Assembly: GCA_020636535.1 (NCBI GenBank)
Contig: JACJXT010000011.1
Location: 496,001 to 560,000 of the forward strand
DNA: 64,000 bases
From: Chitinophagales bacterium
Lineage (GTDB): Bacteria > Bacteroidota > Bacteroidia > Chitinophagales > JADIYW01
Reading direction: 5' to 3'
Shown: piece after piece, positions 27,544-37,793 of the stretch
Layout of the letters: the number at the start of each line of letters is the position of its first letter
How positions within the stretch are numbered: position 1 is the first letter of the stretch
Notes under the pieces: generated by a model
What the model was told of the DNA's origin: nothing
Databases searched by the model: none
Seen by the model: only the letters and a program-made list of their open reading frames with translations
Program-made: the position numbers and the translations under genes

Positions 27544-27993
27544 ATGGCAACTTATACAGGTCAATATCAAGTCAAAGTAGATAACAAAGGCAGATTGCGT
27601 TTGCCTAGCGATTTATTGAAACAACTAGAAGACCAAAACAAAAAATTTGTCATTAACAAAGGACTGGAAAAATGTCTGCGACTATATCCAATCAATCAGT
27701 GGAATGCTATTACCGAAGAAATGAACAAGCTCTCTTATTTCAAAACTAAAGAAAGAGAGTTCCTCAGATTTTTCTATCAAATGGCTACACAAACAGAAAC
27801 GGATAGCAACGACAGAATCTTAATTCCAAAACGATTAATGGAAAAAACCAATATTACTAACGAGGTAGTCATACTCGCTTTTCATGATGTAATTGAAATT
27901 TGGGATAGTAATACTTACTATGATACCATTCAAGAACCAGATGATTTTAGCGATATGGCCGATGAAATATGGAGCAAGCTAAAAAATGACTAG
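27544..27993 (+). CDS. mraZ: division/cell wall cluster transcriptional repressor MraZ
   Basis: 149 residues, two AbrB/SpoVT-like halves: KVDNKGRLRLPSDLL near the N-terminus and DSNDRILIPKRLMEK in the second half, the double signature of MraZ. Forms ring-shaped oligomers that bind direct repeats before the dcw cluster; a matching GTGG array lies directly upstream. First gene of the 13-gene cluster; it overlaps rsmH by eight bases. Confidence 0.95.
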   Translation: MATYTGQYQVKVDNKGRLRLPSDLLKQLEDQNKKFVINKGLEKCLRLYPINQWNAITEEMNKLSYFKTKEREFLRFFYQMATQTETDSNDRILIPKRLMEKTNITNEVVILAFHDVIEIWDSNTYYDTIQEPDDFSDMADEIWSKLKND

Positions 27994-28888
27994 TACTTAT
28001 CATCAACCAGTAATGCTACATGAATGTATAGATGCATTAAATATTATTCCAAATGGAATTTATATTGATGTTACTTTTGGTGGAGGCGGTCACTCTAAAG
28101 AGATATTAAAAGCACTAGGTAAAGATGGTAAACTATTTGCTTTCGATACAGATACAGATGCTCAAGCAAACACTATTATCGATGATAGATTTCAATTGAT
28201 TCAAAGTAATTATAGAAACTTAAAAAGATATTTGAAGTTTTATAATGTTAATAGCATAAATGGAATATTAGCAGATTTTGGTATTTCTTCATATCAAATT
28301 GATGAGCCAAGTAGAGGTTTTTCTATTCGATTTGACGCAGCACTCGATATGAGAATGAATCAATCTCAAGACTTGTCTGCACATCAAATCATCAATCACT
28401 ATCAGTTAGAAGATTTAATTAGAATATTTAAAATCTATGGCGAAATACCTAATGCAAAACAATTAGCTAATAAAATTATAGAAGAAAGAAATATTCAATT
28501 AATAGATACTACTGCTCAACTAGTAAATATTGCTACAAGTGTACATAAAGGAAAACTGCCAAAATATTTAGCACAAGTTTTTCAAGCAATAAGAATAGAA
28601 GTTAACGACGAAATTCAAGCAATACACGAATTCTTAGAACAAGCAGCAGAATTACTAACTACAGATGGACGATTAGTCATTCTAACTTATCACTCTTTAG
28701 AAGACAGACCAGTTAAAAACTATTTTAAGTTTGGCGTATTTGAAGGACAACCACAAAAAGATGTGTTCGGAAATTATAATCACACACTTAAAGTCATTAA
28801 CAAAAAACCAATAGTTGCAACAGAAGCAGAGTTGAAAGAAAATCCAAGAGCTAGAAGTGCAAAACTAAGAATTGCAGAAAAAATATAA
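27986..28888 (+). CDS. rsmH: 16S rRNA (cytosine-1402-N4)-methyltransferase RsmH
   Basis: 300 residues. Methylates C1402 in the decoding centre of the 30S subunit. Signatures: YHQPVMLHE start, SAM motif IDVTFGGGGHS, DFGISSYQID, RGFSIRFDAALDMRMN, the EVNDEIQAI helix, LTYHSLEDRPVKN and the ENPRARSAKLRI tail. Overlaps mraZ and is followed by ftsL with a 12-bp gap. Confidence 0.96.
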   Translation: MTSTYHQPVMLHECIDALNIIPNGIYIDVTFGGGGHSKEILKALGKDGKLFAFDTDTDAQANTIIDDRFQLIQSNYRNLKRYLKFYNVNSINGILADFGISSYQIDEPSRGFSIRFDAALDMRMNQSQDLSAHQIINHYQLEDLIRIFKIYGEIPNAKQLANKIIEERNIQLIDTTAQLVNIATSVHKGKLPKYLAQVFQAIRIEVNDEIQAIHEFLEQAAELLTTDGRLVILTYHSLEDRPVKNYFKFGVFEGQPQKDVFGNYNHTLKVINKKPIVATEAELKENPRARSAKLRIAEKI

Positions 28889-28900
28889 ATTAAAATAATA

Positions 28901-29266
28901 TTGGAAGAAGAAAAAGACATATCAATTCAAAAAAGTCAATTACAAAGAGTAGTTGAAGGTTTTCTTCGCGTTACTGGTTTGGCAGATTGGGTGTCTTATG
29001 CTCAAGTACTCAAAAATGCATTCTTTGTAATACTCTTTTTAGGTATTGGATTGATAGAAATTTTCAATACACATTTAGCAGAACGAATGAGCAGGAAAAT
29101 TACTGTTCAAAAAGAAAATATAAAAGAATTGCGTTGGGAATACATGACTGAAAAAGCAGATTTTAATTATAAAACAAAGCAAAGCGAAATGCAAAAACTG
29201 TTAGCACCATACGGAATTAATGCAGCGATAGAACCACCTAAGAAAATTGAATATATCAAAGAATAA
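28901..29266 (+). CDS. ftsL: FtsL-like division protein
   Basis: 121 residues from a TTG start. One TM segment (~residues 43-61, FVILFLGIGLIEIFN), then a periplasmic coiled-coil-like stretch. Sequence conservation of FtsL is low; the call rests on position between rsmH and the PBP gene, size and topology. FtsL works with FtsB and FtsQ to activate FtsWI. The next start is three bases past the stop. Confidence 0.8.
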   Translation: MEEEKDISIQKSQLQRVVEGFLRVTGLADWVSYAQVLKNAFFVILFLGIGLIEIFNTHLAERMSRKITVQKENIKELRWEYMTEKADFNYKTKQSEMQKLLAPYGINAAIEPPKKIEYIKE

Positions 29267-29269
29267 TTA

Positions 29270-31372
29270 ATGAATATTAAAACAAACATATTATTGCGTG
29301 TATACTTTATCGGACTTATCTGTGCGGTATTTGGTATTGCTATAATATTTAAAGTATATAGTATTCAATCATATAAAGGCCATTATTGGAAAAATTTAGC
29401 CGATTCATTATCTACTAAAATCTTTGATATAGAAGCAGAAAGAGGAAATATTTATTCTGCCGATGATAAATTACTAGCTACTACAATTCCTTATTTCGAG
29501 TTGCGTTGCGATTTTGCTTCTACGGCAATGACAGATGAAATCTTCGATAAAAATGTTGATTCTCTAGCGTATTACATGGCAAAATATTTCGGAAAAAAAA
29601 CGGAGAGTCAATATAGAAATGAATTATATACTGCGAGAAAATTAGGCAAAAGATGGCATCTAATTTATAGAAATGCAGATTATATGTTGCTTAATAAAGT
29701 GAAAACTTGGCCACTTTTTAGAGAAGGAAAATACAAAGGAGGTTTAATCGTTATCGAAGATCCTAAACGAAAAATGCCTTTTGGTATGTTAGCACATCGT
29801 ACCATTGGTTATGTGCGAGATAACGCTCAAGATATTGGACTAGAATCTACTTATAACCAATATTTGGCTGGAACAAATGGTAAAATTCTTAAACAAAGAA
29901 TTGCTGGTGGCGAGTGGATTCCTATTAAAAAAACAGGTCAAATCGAACCTAAAAATGGCTACGATATTGTTACTACTTTAGATATTCAGTTGCAAGATAT
30001 TGCTGAAAACACATTAGCAGATGCACTTAAAAGTACTAATGCAGATTTAGGTTGTGCTGTTATTATGGAAGTAAAAACTGGTGCTATTAAAGCAATGGCA
30101 AATCTCGGAAAAACTACAGAAGGCAACTATACAGAAAAATATAATTACGCAGTAGGATTGAGCAACGAACCAGGTTCTGTCTTTAAAACTGCGGCTTACT
30201 TAGCTTTGTTTGATGATGGAAAAATTGATTTAGAAGATTCTATCAACACCAATTATGCTAGAGCTGTCTTTAATAATAATGTATTAACAGACGATGGTCA
30301 TAACACACAATACACTTTCTTAAAACCAGCAAAAGCATTAGCAATTTCTTCAAATGTAGCTATTGCTAAATGGTTACATTATAATTATAAAGATAATAAG
30401 AAAAAATTCTATACTAAATTATCTCAATTTGGATTGACAGATAAAACGCATATTGAAATTGAAGGAGAACCACAACCTTTTATTAGAAATCCAGAAGAGT
30501 GGAGTTTTATGTCTCTTCCTTGGATGGCTCATGGTTACGAAGTCAAATTTACGCCACTACAAATTCTTACATTCTACAATGCTATTGCCAATAAAGGCAC
30601 TAGAATGCAACCTTACTTGGTGCAAAGTATTACAGAAAATAATAAAACTATCGAGTCATTTTCGCCAAAGAGTAATAAAACTAAAATATGTTCTGAAAAG
30701 GCAGCCAACTATGCTACACAAATTTTGTTGGCAGTGGTCGAAGACAGTAAAGGTACAGGTAGAAAAATTCGTACACCATTTTATCGTATTGCTGGTAAAA
30801 CAGGTACAGCTAAAATGAGTTTCGATAATAAAGGTTATACCAATAAAAATTTATCAACTTTTGTAGGATTTTTTCCAGCAGACAATCCATTGTATTCATG
30901 CATAGTAACTATTGCTGGTGTAGAAGGAGAACATACTTCTGGTGGTGCTATTGCTGCTCCAGTATTTAAAACTATTGCAGATAAAATTATCACATCAAAT
31001 ATTAAAAATAATAAAGCAATTAATAAAGATACATTATATGCTTATGTAAATCCACCAATATTTTCTGCTAATAAATTCGATGCATTACAAATCATTGGCT
31101 TCTTTAACAATACATCGCCACAAGTTAATAATAATTGGAATTTTATTGATGTGAAGTTTAATAATAAAAATAGTACTAATGTTATTGCTGTTCAAGATGA
31201 AGATAAAAAAGTACCAAATGTAAAAGGCATGCTAATAGATGATGCTTTAAGCTTACTAGAAAATAAAGGATTAAGAGTGGTATTTACAGGAAAAGGAAAA
31301 GTGTTCAATCAATCATTAAGTGCTGGTTTACCAATTATAAAAAATAATTTAATATTATTAGAATTAAAATAA
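29270..31372 (+). CDS. ftsI: septal penicillin-binding protein FtsI with PASTA domain
   Basis: 700 residues. Class B PBP: N-terminal TM anchor (~10-28), dimerisation domain, and transpeptidase with SVFK (S303 as nucleophile), SSN (360-362) and KTG (510-512). The last ~55 residues, starting VPNVKGMLIDDALSLLENKG, form one PASTA domain. Crosslinks septal peptidoglycan with FtsW as partner glycosyltransferase. Embedded in the cluster; murE begins one base past its stop. Confidence 0.95.
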   Translation: MNIKTNILLRVYFIGLICAVFGIAIIFKVYSIQSYKGHYWKNLADSLSTKIFDIEAERGNIYSADDKLLATTIPYFELRCDFASTAMTDEIFDKNVDSLAYYMAKYFGKKTESQYRNELYTARKLGKRWHLIYRNADYMLLNKVKTWPLFREGKYKGGLIVIEDPKRKMPFGMLAHRTIGYVRDNAQDIGLESTYNQYLAGTNGKILKQRIAGGEWIPIKKTGQIEPKNGYDIVTTLDIQLQDIAENTLADALKSTNADLGCAVIMEVKTGAIKAMANLGKTTEGNYTEKYNYAVGLSNEPGSVFKTAAYLALFDDGKIDLEDSINTNYARAVFNNNVLTDDGHNTQYTFLKPAKALAISSNVAIAKWLHYNYKDNKKKFYTKLSQFGLTDKTHIEIEGEPQPFIRNPEEWSFMSLPWMAHGYEVKFTPLQILTFYNAIANKGTRMQPYLVQSITENNKTIESFSPKSNKTKICSEKAANYATQILLAVVEDSKGTGRKIRTPFYRIAGKTGTAKMSFDNKGYTNKNLSTFVGFFPADNPLYSCIVTIAGVEGEHTSGGAIAAPVFKTIADKIITSNIKNNKAINKDTLYAYVNPPIFSANKFDALQIIGFFNNTSPQVNNNWNFIDVKFNNKNSTNVIAVQDEDKKVPNVKGMLIDDALSLLENKGLRVVFTGKGKVFNQSLSAGLPIIKNNLILLELK

Positions 31373-31373
31373 A

Positions 31374-32837
31374 TTGAAAAAACTACAAGACATATTATCC
31401 AATATTTCTACTATAAAAATTATAGGCAATACTAATATTGTAATCAACAAACTACAATTAGATTCTCGTTTAATTACCACAAACGATGTTTATATTGCTA
31501 TTAAAGGTGTAGCAGTAGATGGTCATCAATTTATCAATCAAACAATAGAAAAAGGTGCTATTGCAGTGGTAGTAGAAAATTTACCAGAAACTATCAATAA
31601 TAATATTACTTATATTCAAGTAGAAGATGCTAGAAAAACAACAGCACTTTTAGCTACCAACTACTACAATAATCCATCTACAAAATTACAATTAGTTGGT
31701 GTTACTGGTACCAACGGAAAAACGACTATTGCTACATTGATTTTTGAATTATATAAAAATAATGGAAATAAAGTCGGGCTACTATCTACTATTGAAAATA
31801 AAATTAACGATACAGTAATTCCATCTACACATACTACACCAAATCCAATTATACTAAATCAATTATTAGCTCAAATGGTTGATGAAGGTTGTACATATTG
31901 CTTTATGGAAGTCAGTTCTCATGCAGCAGATCAAGATAGAATTGCTGGTTTGCAATTTAAAGGTGCTTTGTTTACAAATATCTCACATGACCACTTAGAT
32001 TATCACAAAGATTTTAATCACTACATCACTGCTAAGAAAAAATTCTTCGACCAATTGCCAAACAATGCTTTTGCTATTGTCAATGCAGATGATAAAAGAG
32101 GCTTGGTAATGCTACAAAATACCAATGCTAAAAAACTAACAGCAGCTATAAAATCAGATGCAGATTATAAGTTCACTATATTAGAAAATACATTCTTAGG
32201 ATTAGTATTAAAATATAAACAATATGATATTCATACACATCTTGTAGGTCGATTTAATGCTTATAATTTACTACTCATTTTTGCTGCTTGTGTTGAGTTA
32301 GGTATGGATGAACAAGAAGCATTGAGTCAGATTTCTAAACTAAAAACTGCAGAAGGCAGATTCGATACTTTGCGTTCCAACCATAATTTAATAGGAATTG
32401 TAGATTATGCACATACACCAGATGCACTTAAAAATGTTCTAGATACTATCAACGAAATTAGAACAGGTAATGAAAAAGTAATTTGTGTTGTAGGTTGTGG
32501 TGGAAACAGAGATAAAACTAAAAGACCAGAAATGGCACTCATTGCTTCGCAGTTAAGTGCTAAAAGTATTTTCACAGCAGACAATCCAAGAAACGAAGAT
32601 GCTGATACTATTATAGATGAAATGAGAAAAGGTGTGCCGCCACAAAATTTCAATAAAGTATTGGCTATTACTAATCGAAAAGAGGCAATAAGAGCTGCAG
32701 TAAGCTTAGCAAATCCTAATGATATTATTCTCGTTGCAGGTAAAGGTCACGAAAAATATCAAGAAATCAACGGTGTAAAACATCCTTTTGATGATAAAGC
32801 AATATTGCAATCAGCTTTTAAAGAAATGAATAAGTAA
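31374..32837 (+). CDS. murE: UDP-MurNAc-tripeptide synthetase MurE
   Basis: 487 residues, TTG start. Adds the third stem-peptide residue. ATP loop [22 protein letters not shown], and the specificity motif DNPR (in [10 protein letters not shown]), which marks meso-diaminopimelate-adding enzymes. So the wall should be meso-DAP type, as expected for Bacteroidota. Its stop overlaps the mraY start by one base. Confidence 0.95.
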   Translation: MKKLQDILSNISTIKIIGNTNIVINKLQLDSRLITTNDVYIAIKGVAVDGHQFINQTIEKGAIAVVVENLPETINNNITYIQVEDARKTTALLATNYYNNPSTKLQLVGVTGTNGKTTIATLIFELYKNNGNKVGLLSTIENKINDTVIPSTHTTPNPIILNQLLAQMVDEGCTYCFMEVSSHAADQDRIAGLQFKGALFTNISHDHLDYHKDFNHYITAKKKFFDQLPNNAFAIVNADDKRGLVMLQNTNAKKLTAAIKSDADYKFTILENTFLGLVLKYKQYDIHTHLVGRFNAYNLLLIFAACVELGMDEQEALSQISKLKTAEGRFDTLRSNHNLIGIVDYAHTPDALKNVLDTINEIRTGNEKVICVVGCGGNRDKTKRPEMALIASQLSAKSIFTADNPRNEDADTIIDEMRKGVPPQNFNKVLAITNRKEAIRAAVSLANPNDIILVAGKGHEKYQEINGVKHPFDDKAILQSAFKEMNK

Positions 32838-34144
32838 TGTTATATCATATATTTGATTTTTTTCAGAAACAATACGACATCACTGGTGGTGACTTAGTAA
32901 AATTTATCAGCTTTAGAGCTGCAATGGCAATCTTATTGTCTTTGGTTATTTCTATGATTATTGGCAAGAGTGTAATCAAATGGTTACAAAGAATGCAAAT
33001 AGGAGAGAGTGTTCGTGATTTAGGTCTAGAAGGTCAAATTCAAAAAAAAGGTACGCCAACTATGGGTGGTGTAATCATTATTGCTGCAATTGTAATTCCA
33101 ACTTTATTGTTTGCTAAATTAAATAATGTATATGTAATATTGTTATTAATTGCTACACTTTGGATGGGAGCTATTGGTTTTATTGATGATTATATTAAAG
33201 TTTTCAAAAAAGATAAAGAAGGATTAAGAGGTAAGTTTAAAATTTTAGCTCAAGTTATTTTAGGACTCATTGTTGGCTTGGTATTATACTTCCATAATGA
33301 TGTTAGAGTAAAAGACTTTAATGCAGTTTATGAATATAATATTAATCCTGTAACTAATGATGTAGACAATTGGAAAGAACCTATAGCTGTTTCTTCTAGC
33401 TCTACAATTATGTATAAAGACAAAGGCATTAGAGTAGGCGATAAGTTCTTATCACACGAAACTCAAGCTGTAGAAACCAATGTACCTTTCTTTAAAAATA
33501 ATCAATTAGATTATGCTAAAATATTAAAACCTTTTATTAAAAATTATACAAAGTGGGGTTGGTTAATTTATATTCCTATAGTTATTTTTATAATAACTTC
33601 AGTATCAAATGCAGCCAATCTTACTGATGGAATTGATGGATTAGCTTCTGGCGTTTCTGCAATTGTAGTAATAACACTTGCTGTTTTTGCTTATGTTTCT
33701 GGTAATATCAATCTAGCAGATTATCTAAATATCTTATATATTCCAGAGTCTGGAGAAGTCGTAATTATTTGTGCTGCTATCATTGGTGCGTGTATTGGTT
33801 TCTTGTGGTACAATGCTTTTCCTGCTCAGGTTTTTATGGGAGATACAGGCAGTTTAATGCTAGGTGGTGTTATTGCAACTATTGCAATTATTGTTAGAAA
33901 AGAATTATTACTTCCAGTTCTATGTGGTGTTTTTGTAGCAGAAAATTTATCAGTAATTATTCAAGTAGCTTATTTTAAATATACGAAAAAGAAATATGGA
34001 GAAGGTAAACGCGTGTTTTTAATGTCGCCATTACATCACCATTTTCAGAAAAAAGGAATGCACGAATCTAAAATTGTTACTCGTTTTTGGATTGTAAGTA
34101 TTCTATTAGCAGTAATCACATTTGTAACATTAAAAATTAGATAA
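32837..34144 (+). CDS. mraY: phospho-MurNAc-pentapeptide translocase MraY
   Basis: 435 residues, longer than the ~360 of E. coli because of an ~80-residue hydrophilic insert (about residues 155-235, [12 protein letters not shown] to FIKNYTKW) between TM segments; this insert is standard in Bacteroidota. Catalytic landmarks: [24 protein letters not shown] and [14 protein letters not shown], plus the [11 protein letters not shown] loop. Makes lipid I on the inner membrane. Confidence 0.95.
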   Translation: MLYHIFDFFQKQYDITGGDLVKFISFRAAMAILLSLVISMIIGKSVIKWLQRMQIGESVRDLGLEGQIQKKGTPTMGGVIIIAAIVIPTLLFAKLNNVYVILLLIATLWMGAIGFIDDYIKVFKKDKEGLRGKFKILAQVILGLIVGLVLYFHNDVRVKDFNAVYEYNINPVTNDVDNWKEPIAVSSSSTIMYKDKGIRVGDKFLSHETQAVETNVPFFKNNQLDYAKILKPFIKNYTKWGWLIYIPIVIFIITSVSNAANLTDGIDGLASGVSAIVVITLAVFAYVSGNINLADYLNILYIPESGEVVIICAAIIGACIGFLWYNAFPAQVFMGDTGSLMLGGVIATIAIIVRKELLLPVLCGVFVAENLSVIIQVAYFKYTKKKYGEGKRVFLMSPLHHHFQKKGMHESKIVTRFWIVSILLAVITFVTLKIR

Positions 34145-34150
34145 TATATA

Positions 34151-35488
34151 ATGAGTAAAAATATAGTCATATTAGGTGGAGGCGAAAGTGGAGTTGGTGC
34201 TGCTTTATTAGCACAGCAAAAGGGCTATACTGTTTTTGTATCTGATTTTAATTTAATTAAAGACAAATATAAAGAGGAATTAAATAAATATAATATTCCT
34301 TTTGAAGATAAACAACATACTACCGAAAAAATACTACAATCAAACATTGTTGTAAAAAGTCCAGGCATTCCAAATAAAGCGCCAATTATTCAACAAATAA
34401 AAGCAAATAATATTTCTATAGTGTCAGAAATTGAGTTTGCTGCTCAATATACCAATGCTACTATTATTGCTATAACTGGTTCTAATGGAAAAACAACAAC
34501 TACAGCTTTAATTTATCACATATTGAATAAAGCAGAATTTGATGTAGCACTTGCTGGCAATATTGGCGATAGCTTTGCTAAAAAAGTTTGGGAAAGAGAT
34601 TATCAATATTTCGTGCTAGAAATCAGTAGCTTTCAGTTAGATGATATTCAACACTTCAAACCACACATCGCTATCATTACTAATATCACAGAAGACCATT
34701 TAGATAGATACAACTACGATGTTCAAAACTACATCGATGCAAAATTTAATATCACTAAAAATCAAACCAATTCAGATTATCTAATTTATAATATAGACGA
34801 TCCATATACAATTAATAATTTAAATAAATATAATATACAATCAAAATTAATTCCTTTTTCTTATTATAAACAATTAGAAGAAGGTGGTTTTGTAAACAAT
34901 AACGAATTAATTATCCAACTCAATAAAAATAATTTTAGTATGTCATTAAACGAATTAAGCATTCAAGGAATTCACAATACCTACAATTCTTTGGCAGCAG
35001 GTATTTCCGCAAAAATTTTAGATGTAAGAAACGAAAAAACAAGAGAGAGTTTTCAAGATTTTAAAAACATGGACCATCGTTTAGAGTATGTCATTTCTGT
35101 AAGGCATATCGATTTTATCAACGATTCTAAAGCTACCAATGTTAACTCTACTTGGTTTGCTCTCGAATCTATGACTAAACCAACGGTGCTTTTGCTTGGT
35201 GGTGTAGACAAAGGAAACGATTATACGCTCATCAAAGATTTAGTTAAAGAAAAAGTAAAAGCTATTATTTGTATTGGCGAAGATAACGAAACGCTACATC
35301 AAGCATTTAGCGATGTTGTTGGTTATATTGTCGACTCAAAAGACATGGAAGATGCTGTAAAATTAGCATATAATATTGCAGATAAAGGCGATGTCGTTTT
35401 ACTTTCTCCATGTTGTGCTAGTTTCGATAGATTTGATAATTACGAGGATAGAGGCAATCAATTCAAAAAATTTGTTCGTTCACTTTAA
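34151..35488 (+). CDS. murD: UDP-MurNAc-L-Ala:D-Glu ligase MurD
   Basis: 445 residues. Adds D-Glu to UDP-MurNAc-L-Ala. N-terminal GGGESGVGAALLA Rossmann loop, ATP loop ITGSNGKTTTT, EISSFQLD, NITEDHLDRY, and the C-terminal INDSKATNVNSTWFAL and LSPCCASFDRFDNYEDRG blocks. Sits six bases after mraY and six before ftsW. Confidence 0.95.
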   Translation: MSKNIVILGGGESGVGAALLAQQKGYTVFVSDFNLIKDKYKEELNKYNIPFEDKQHTTEKILQSNIVVKSPGIPNKAPIIQQIKANNISIVSEIEFAAQYTNATIIAITGSNGKTTTTALIYHILNKAEFDVALAGNIGDSFAKKVWERDYQYFVLEISSFQLDDIQHFKPHIAIITNITEDHLDRYNYDVQNYIDAKFNITKNQTNSDYLIYNIDDPYTINNLNKYNIQSKLIPFSYYKQLEEGGFVNNNELIIQLNKNNFSMSLNELSIQGIHNTYNSLAAGISAKILDVRNEKTRESFQDFKNMDHRLEYVISVRHIDFINDSKATNVNSTWFALESMTKPTVLLLGGVDKGNDYTLIKDLVKEKVKAIICIGEDNETLHQAFSDVVGYIVDSKDMEDAVKLAYNIADKGDVVLLSPCCASFDRFDNYEDRGNQFKKFVRSL

Positions 35489-35494
35489 ATTATA

Positions 35495-36688
35495 ATGATT
35501 AAAAATTTAATAAATAATATTAAAGGAGATAAATATATTTGGTATATTATTGTAGCACTAAGTATATTTTCTTTGCTATTGGTATATAGCTCTACTAGGT
35601 CTTTGGCTTATAAAGGAGCTAACCTTGGCACCGAATATTTTTTATTAAGACATGGTTTCTATTTGTGTTTGGGTTGGGCGGTAATTTATTTCGTTCACAG
35701 ATTAGACCATCGTTATTTTTCAAGAATTGCTCAGTTGTTGGCAATACTTTCAGTACCACTTTTATTATATACAATGTTTTTTGGTGTTACTAGAAATGAA
35801 GCAAGTCGTTGGGTAGAAATTCCTGTTATCGGAATTACTTTTCAAGCTTCTGATTTTGCTAAACTAGCACTCATTATGTTTACAGCAAGAACTTTATCAA
35901 AAAAACAAGGAGAGATTAAAAATTTTAAAGAAGTAAGTATCAACTTAATGTTGCCAATTGTAGGTATTTGTGCACTCATTTTAGTCGATAATTTTTCAAC
36001 AGCCATGATTCTATTTATGACTTGTATGGTCATTTTATTCATTGGTCGCGTAAGTGTAAAGTATATGATGGCAATTGCTTTTGCAGGAATCGTAGCATTA
36101 TCAGCTGTCTTTACTTTCTCTTGGTTTTTCAGACCAGACCATGGTAGAGCCGATGTTTGGTTACATCGTGTTGAGTCTTGGATGAATCCTGATTATAGTT
36201 CTGATGAATTTTTCCAACAGAAACAAGCCAATATTGCTATGGCTAAAGGTGGAATTTTTAGAATTGCTCCAGGAAAAAGTACGCAATGCAACTTCTTACC
36301 AGATGCTTTTTCTGATTTTATTTTTGCTACATTAATAGAAGAGTACGGATTAATAGGTGGAGCATTTGTTTTATTTTTATATCTTTTCTTTTTATATAGG
36401 GTGATACTATTAGTCAAGAAAAGTCCAAGGGCTTTTGGTGCTTTAATGGCAGTCGGACTAGGAGTCAGTATTACACTTCAAGCAGTAATACACATGGGTG
36501 TAAATGTACACCTATTACCCAACACAGGAATTACTTTACCTTTTATAAGTTGGGGAGGAACAAGTATTTTATTCAACTCTTTTGCATTAGGAATAATATT
36601 AAGCGTAAGCAGTTTTGTAGAAGAAAGAGAAGCAGAAAAACCAGTTAAAACAAGAAGGAGAAAACAAAAATTAGAAGAAATTGGATAA
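35495..36688 (+). CDS. ftsW: peptidoglycan glycosyltransferase FtsW
   Basis: 397 residues, SEDS family with ~9-10 TM helices. Family landmarks: the RWVEIPVIGITFQASDFAK block and the C-terminal NTGITLPFISWGGTS. Polymerises septal glycan from lipid II with FtsI. The C-terminus ends in a basic tail (KTRRRKQKLEEIG); the stop overlaps the murG start by eight bases. Confidence 0.95.
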   Translation: MIKNLINNIKGDKYIWYIIVALSIFSLLLVYSSTRSLAYKGANLGTEYFLLRHGFYLCLGWAVIYFVHRLDHRYFSRIAQLLAILSVPLLLYTMFFGVTRNEASRWVEIPVIGITFQASDFAKLALIMFTARTLSKKQGEIKNFKEVSINLMLPIVGICALILVDNFSTAMILFMTCMVILFIGRVSVKYMMAIAFAGIVALSAVFTFSWFFRPDHGRADVWLHRVESWMNPDYSSDEFFQQKQANIAMAKGGIFRIAPGKSTQCNFLPDAFSDFIFATLIEEYGLIGGAFVLFLYLFFLYRVILLVKKSPRAFGALMAVGLGVSITLQAVIHMGVNVHLLPNTGITLPFISWGGTSILFNSFALGIILSVSSFVEEREAEKPVKTRRRKQKLEEIG

Positions 36689-37793
36689 TATAAATAAAAC
36701 ATATAAATTTATTATTTCTGGAGGTGGAACTGGTGGTCACATATTTCCTGCTATTGCAATTGCAGATGCTTTAAAAGCAATTAATACCAATAACGAAATT
36801 TTATTTGTTGGTGCTAATGGCAAAATGGAAATGGAAAAAGTACCAGCTGCTGGTTATAATATCAAAGGACTAGATGTTGCTGGTTTGCAAAGAAGTCTAT
36901 CACCAAAAAATTTATTATTGCCATTTAAAGTTCTAAAAAGTTTATTTCAAGCATATAAAATTATTAAAAACTATAAACCAAATGCTTGTATTGGTGTTGG
37001 TGGATATGCTAGTGCTCCAACTTTATTTGTAGCAGCTTTAATGGGAATTAAAACATTTATTCAAGAACAAAATTCATATCCAGGAATTACCAATAAAATT
37101 CTATCCAAATTTGCCAATACTATTTTTGTAAGCTACGAGCATATGAACCAATTTTTTCCTAATGATAAAATTGTACTAGCAGGAAATCCAATTAGAAAAG
37201 ATATAGTTCAAACAAATATTGATAAAAACAATGCATATTCACATTTTAATCTAAATAATACTAAAAAAACAATATTAATTATTGGTGGAAGTTTAGGTGC
37301 AAGAACCATTAATCAAAGTGTTCAAAAATTCTATCAAGATTGGATCAATAATGACTATCAAATCTTGTGGCAAACAGGTAAATTTTACTACGATAATATT
37401 GTAAAAGAAATTCCTAATGCACCAAACGACTTAAAAATTATGCAGTTCATTAAAGAAATGGACTTAGCTTATACGGTTGCAGATGTTATTATTTCAAGAG
37501 CTGGTGCTTTGTCAATTTCTGAACTTTGTGTTATTGGCAAACCTTGTATTTTAATTCCATCTCCAAATGTTTCCGAAGATCATCAAACTAAAAATGCAAT
37601 GGCTTTAGTCAACAAAAATGCAGCTGTTTTAGTAAAAGATAATGAAGCAACGCAAGTATTAGGTACTACCTTATTACAGCTAATGAACAACGAACAACAA
37701 TTACAATCACTAAGCAATAATATTAAGTCACTAGCTAAAAATAATGCAGCCAATACTATTGCTCAAACTATAATTCAAAAAATCAATGCATAG
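36681..37793 (+). CDS. murG: MurG, lipid I to lipid II GlcNAc transferase
   Basis: 370 residues, TTG start inside the ftsW end. Glycine-rich SGGGTGGHIFPAIAIA loop, GVGGYASAPT, IQEQNSYPGITN, GGSLGARTINQ and SRAGALSISELCVIGKPCILIPSP, which are the GT28 family hallmarks. Acts on the cytoplasmic face of the membrane. Stop overlaps the murC start by eight bases. Confidence 0.95.
   Translation: MDNINKTYKFIISGGGTGGHIFPAIAIADALKAINTNNEILFVGANGKMEMEKVPAAGYNIKGLDVAGLQRSLSPKNLLLPFKVLKSLFQAYKIIKNYKPNACIGVGGYASAPTLFVAALMGIKTFIQEQNSYPGITNKILSKFANTIFVSYEHMNQFFPNDKIVLAGNPIRKDIVQTNIDKNNAYSHFNLNNTKKTILIIGGSLGARTINQSVQKFYQDWINNDYQILWQTGKFYYDNIVKEIPNAPNDLKIMQFIKEMDLAYTVADVIISRAGALSISELCVIGKPCILIPSPNVSEDHQTKNAMALVNKNAAVLVKDNEATQVLGTTLLQLMNNEQQLQSLSNNIKSLAKNNAANTIAQTIIQKINA

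Noticed and set aside
30453..30818. Open frame overlapping ftsI in another frame
   Set aside because: Lies fully inside the transpeptidase domain of ftsI, whose catalytic motifs are intact in the main frame.
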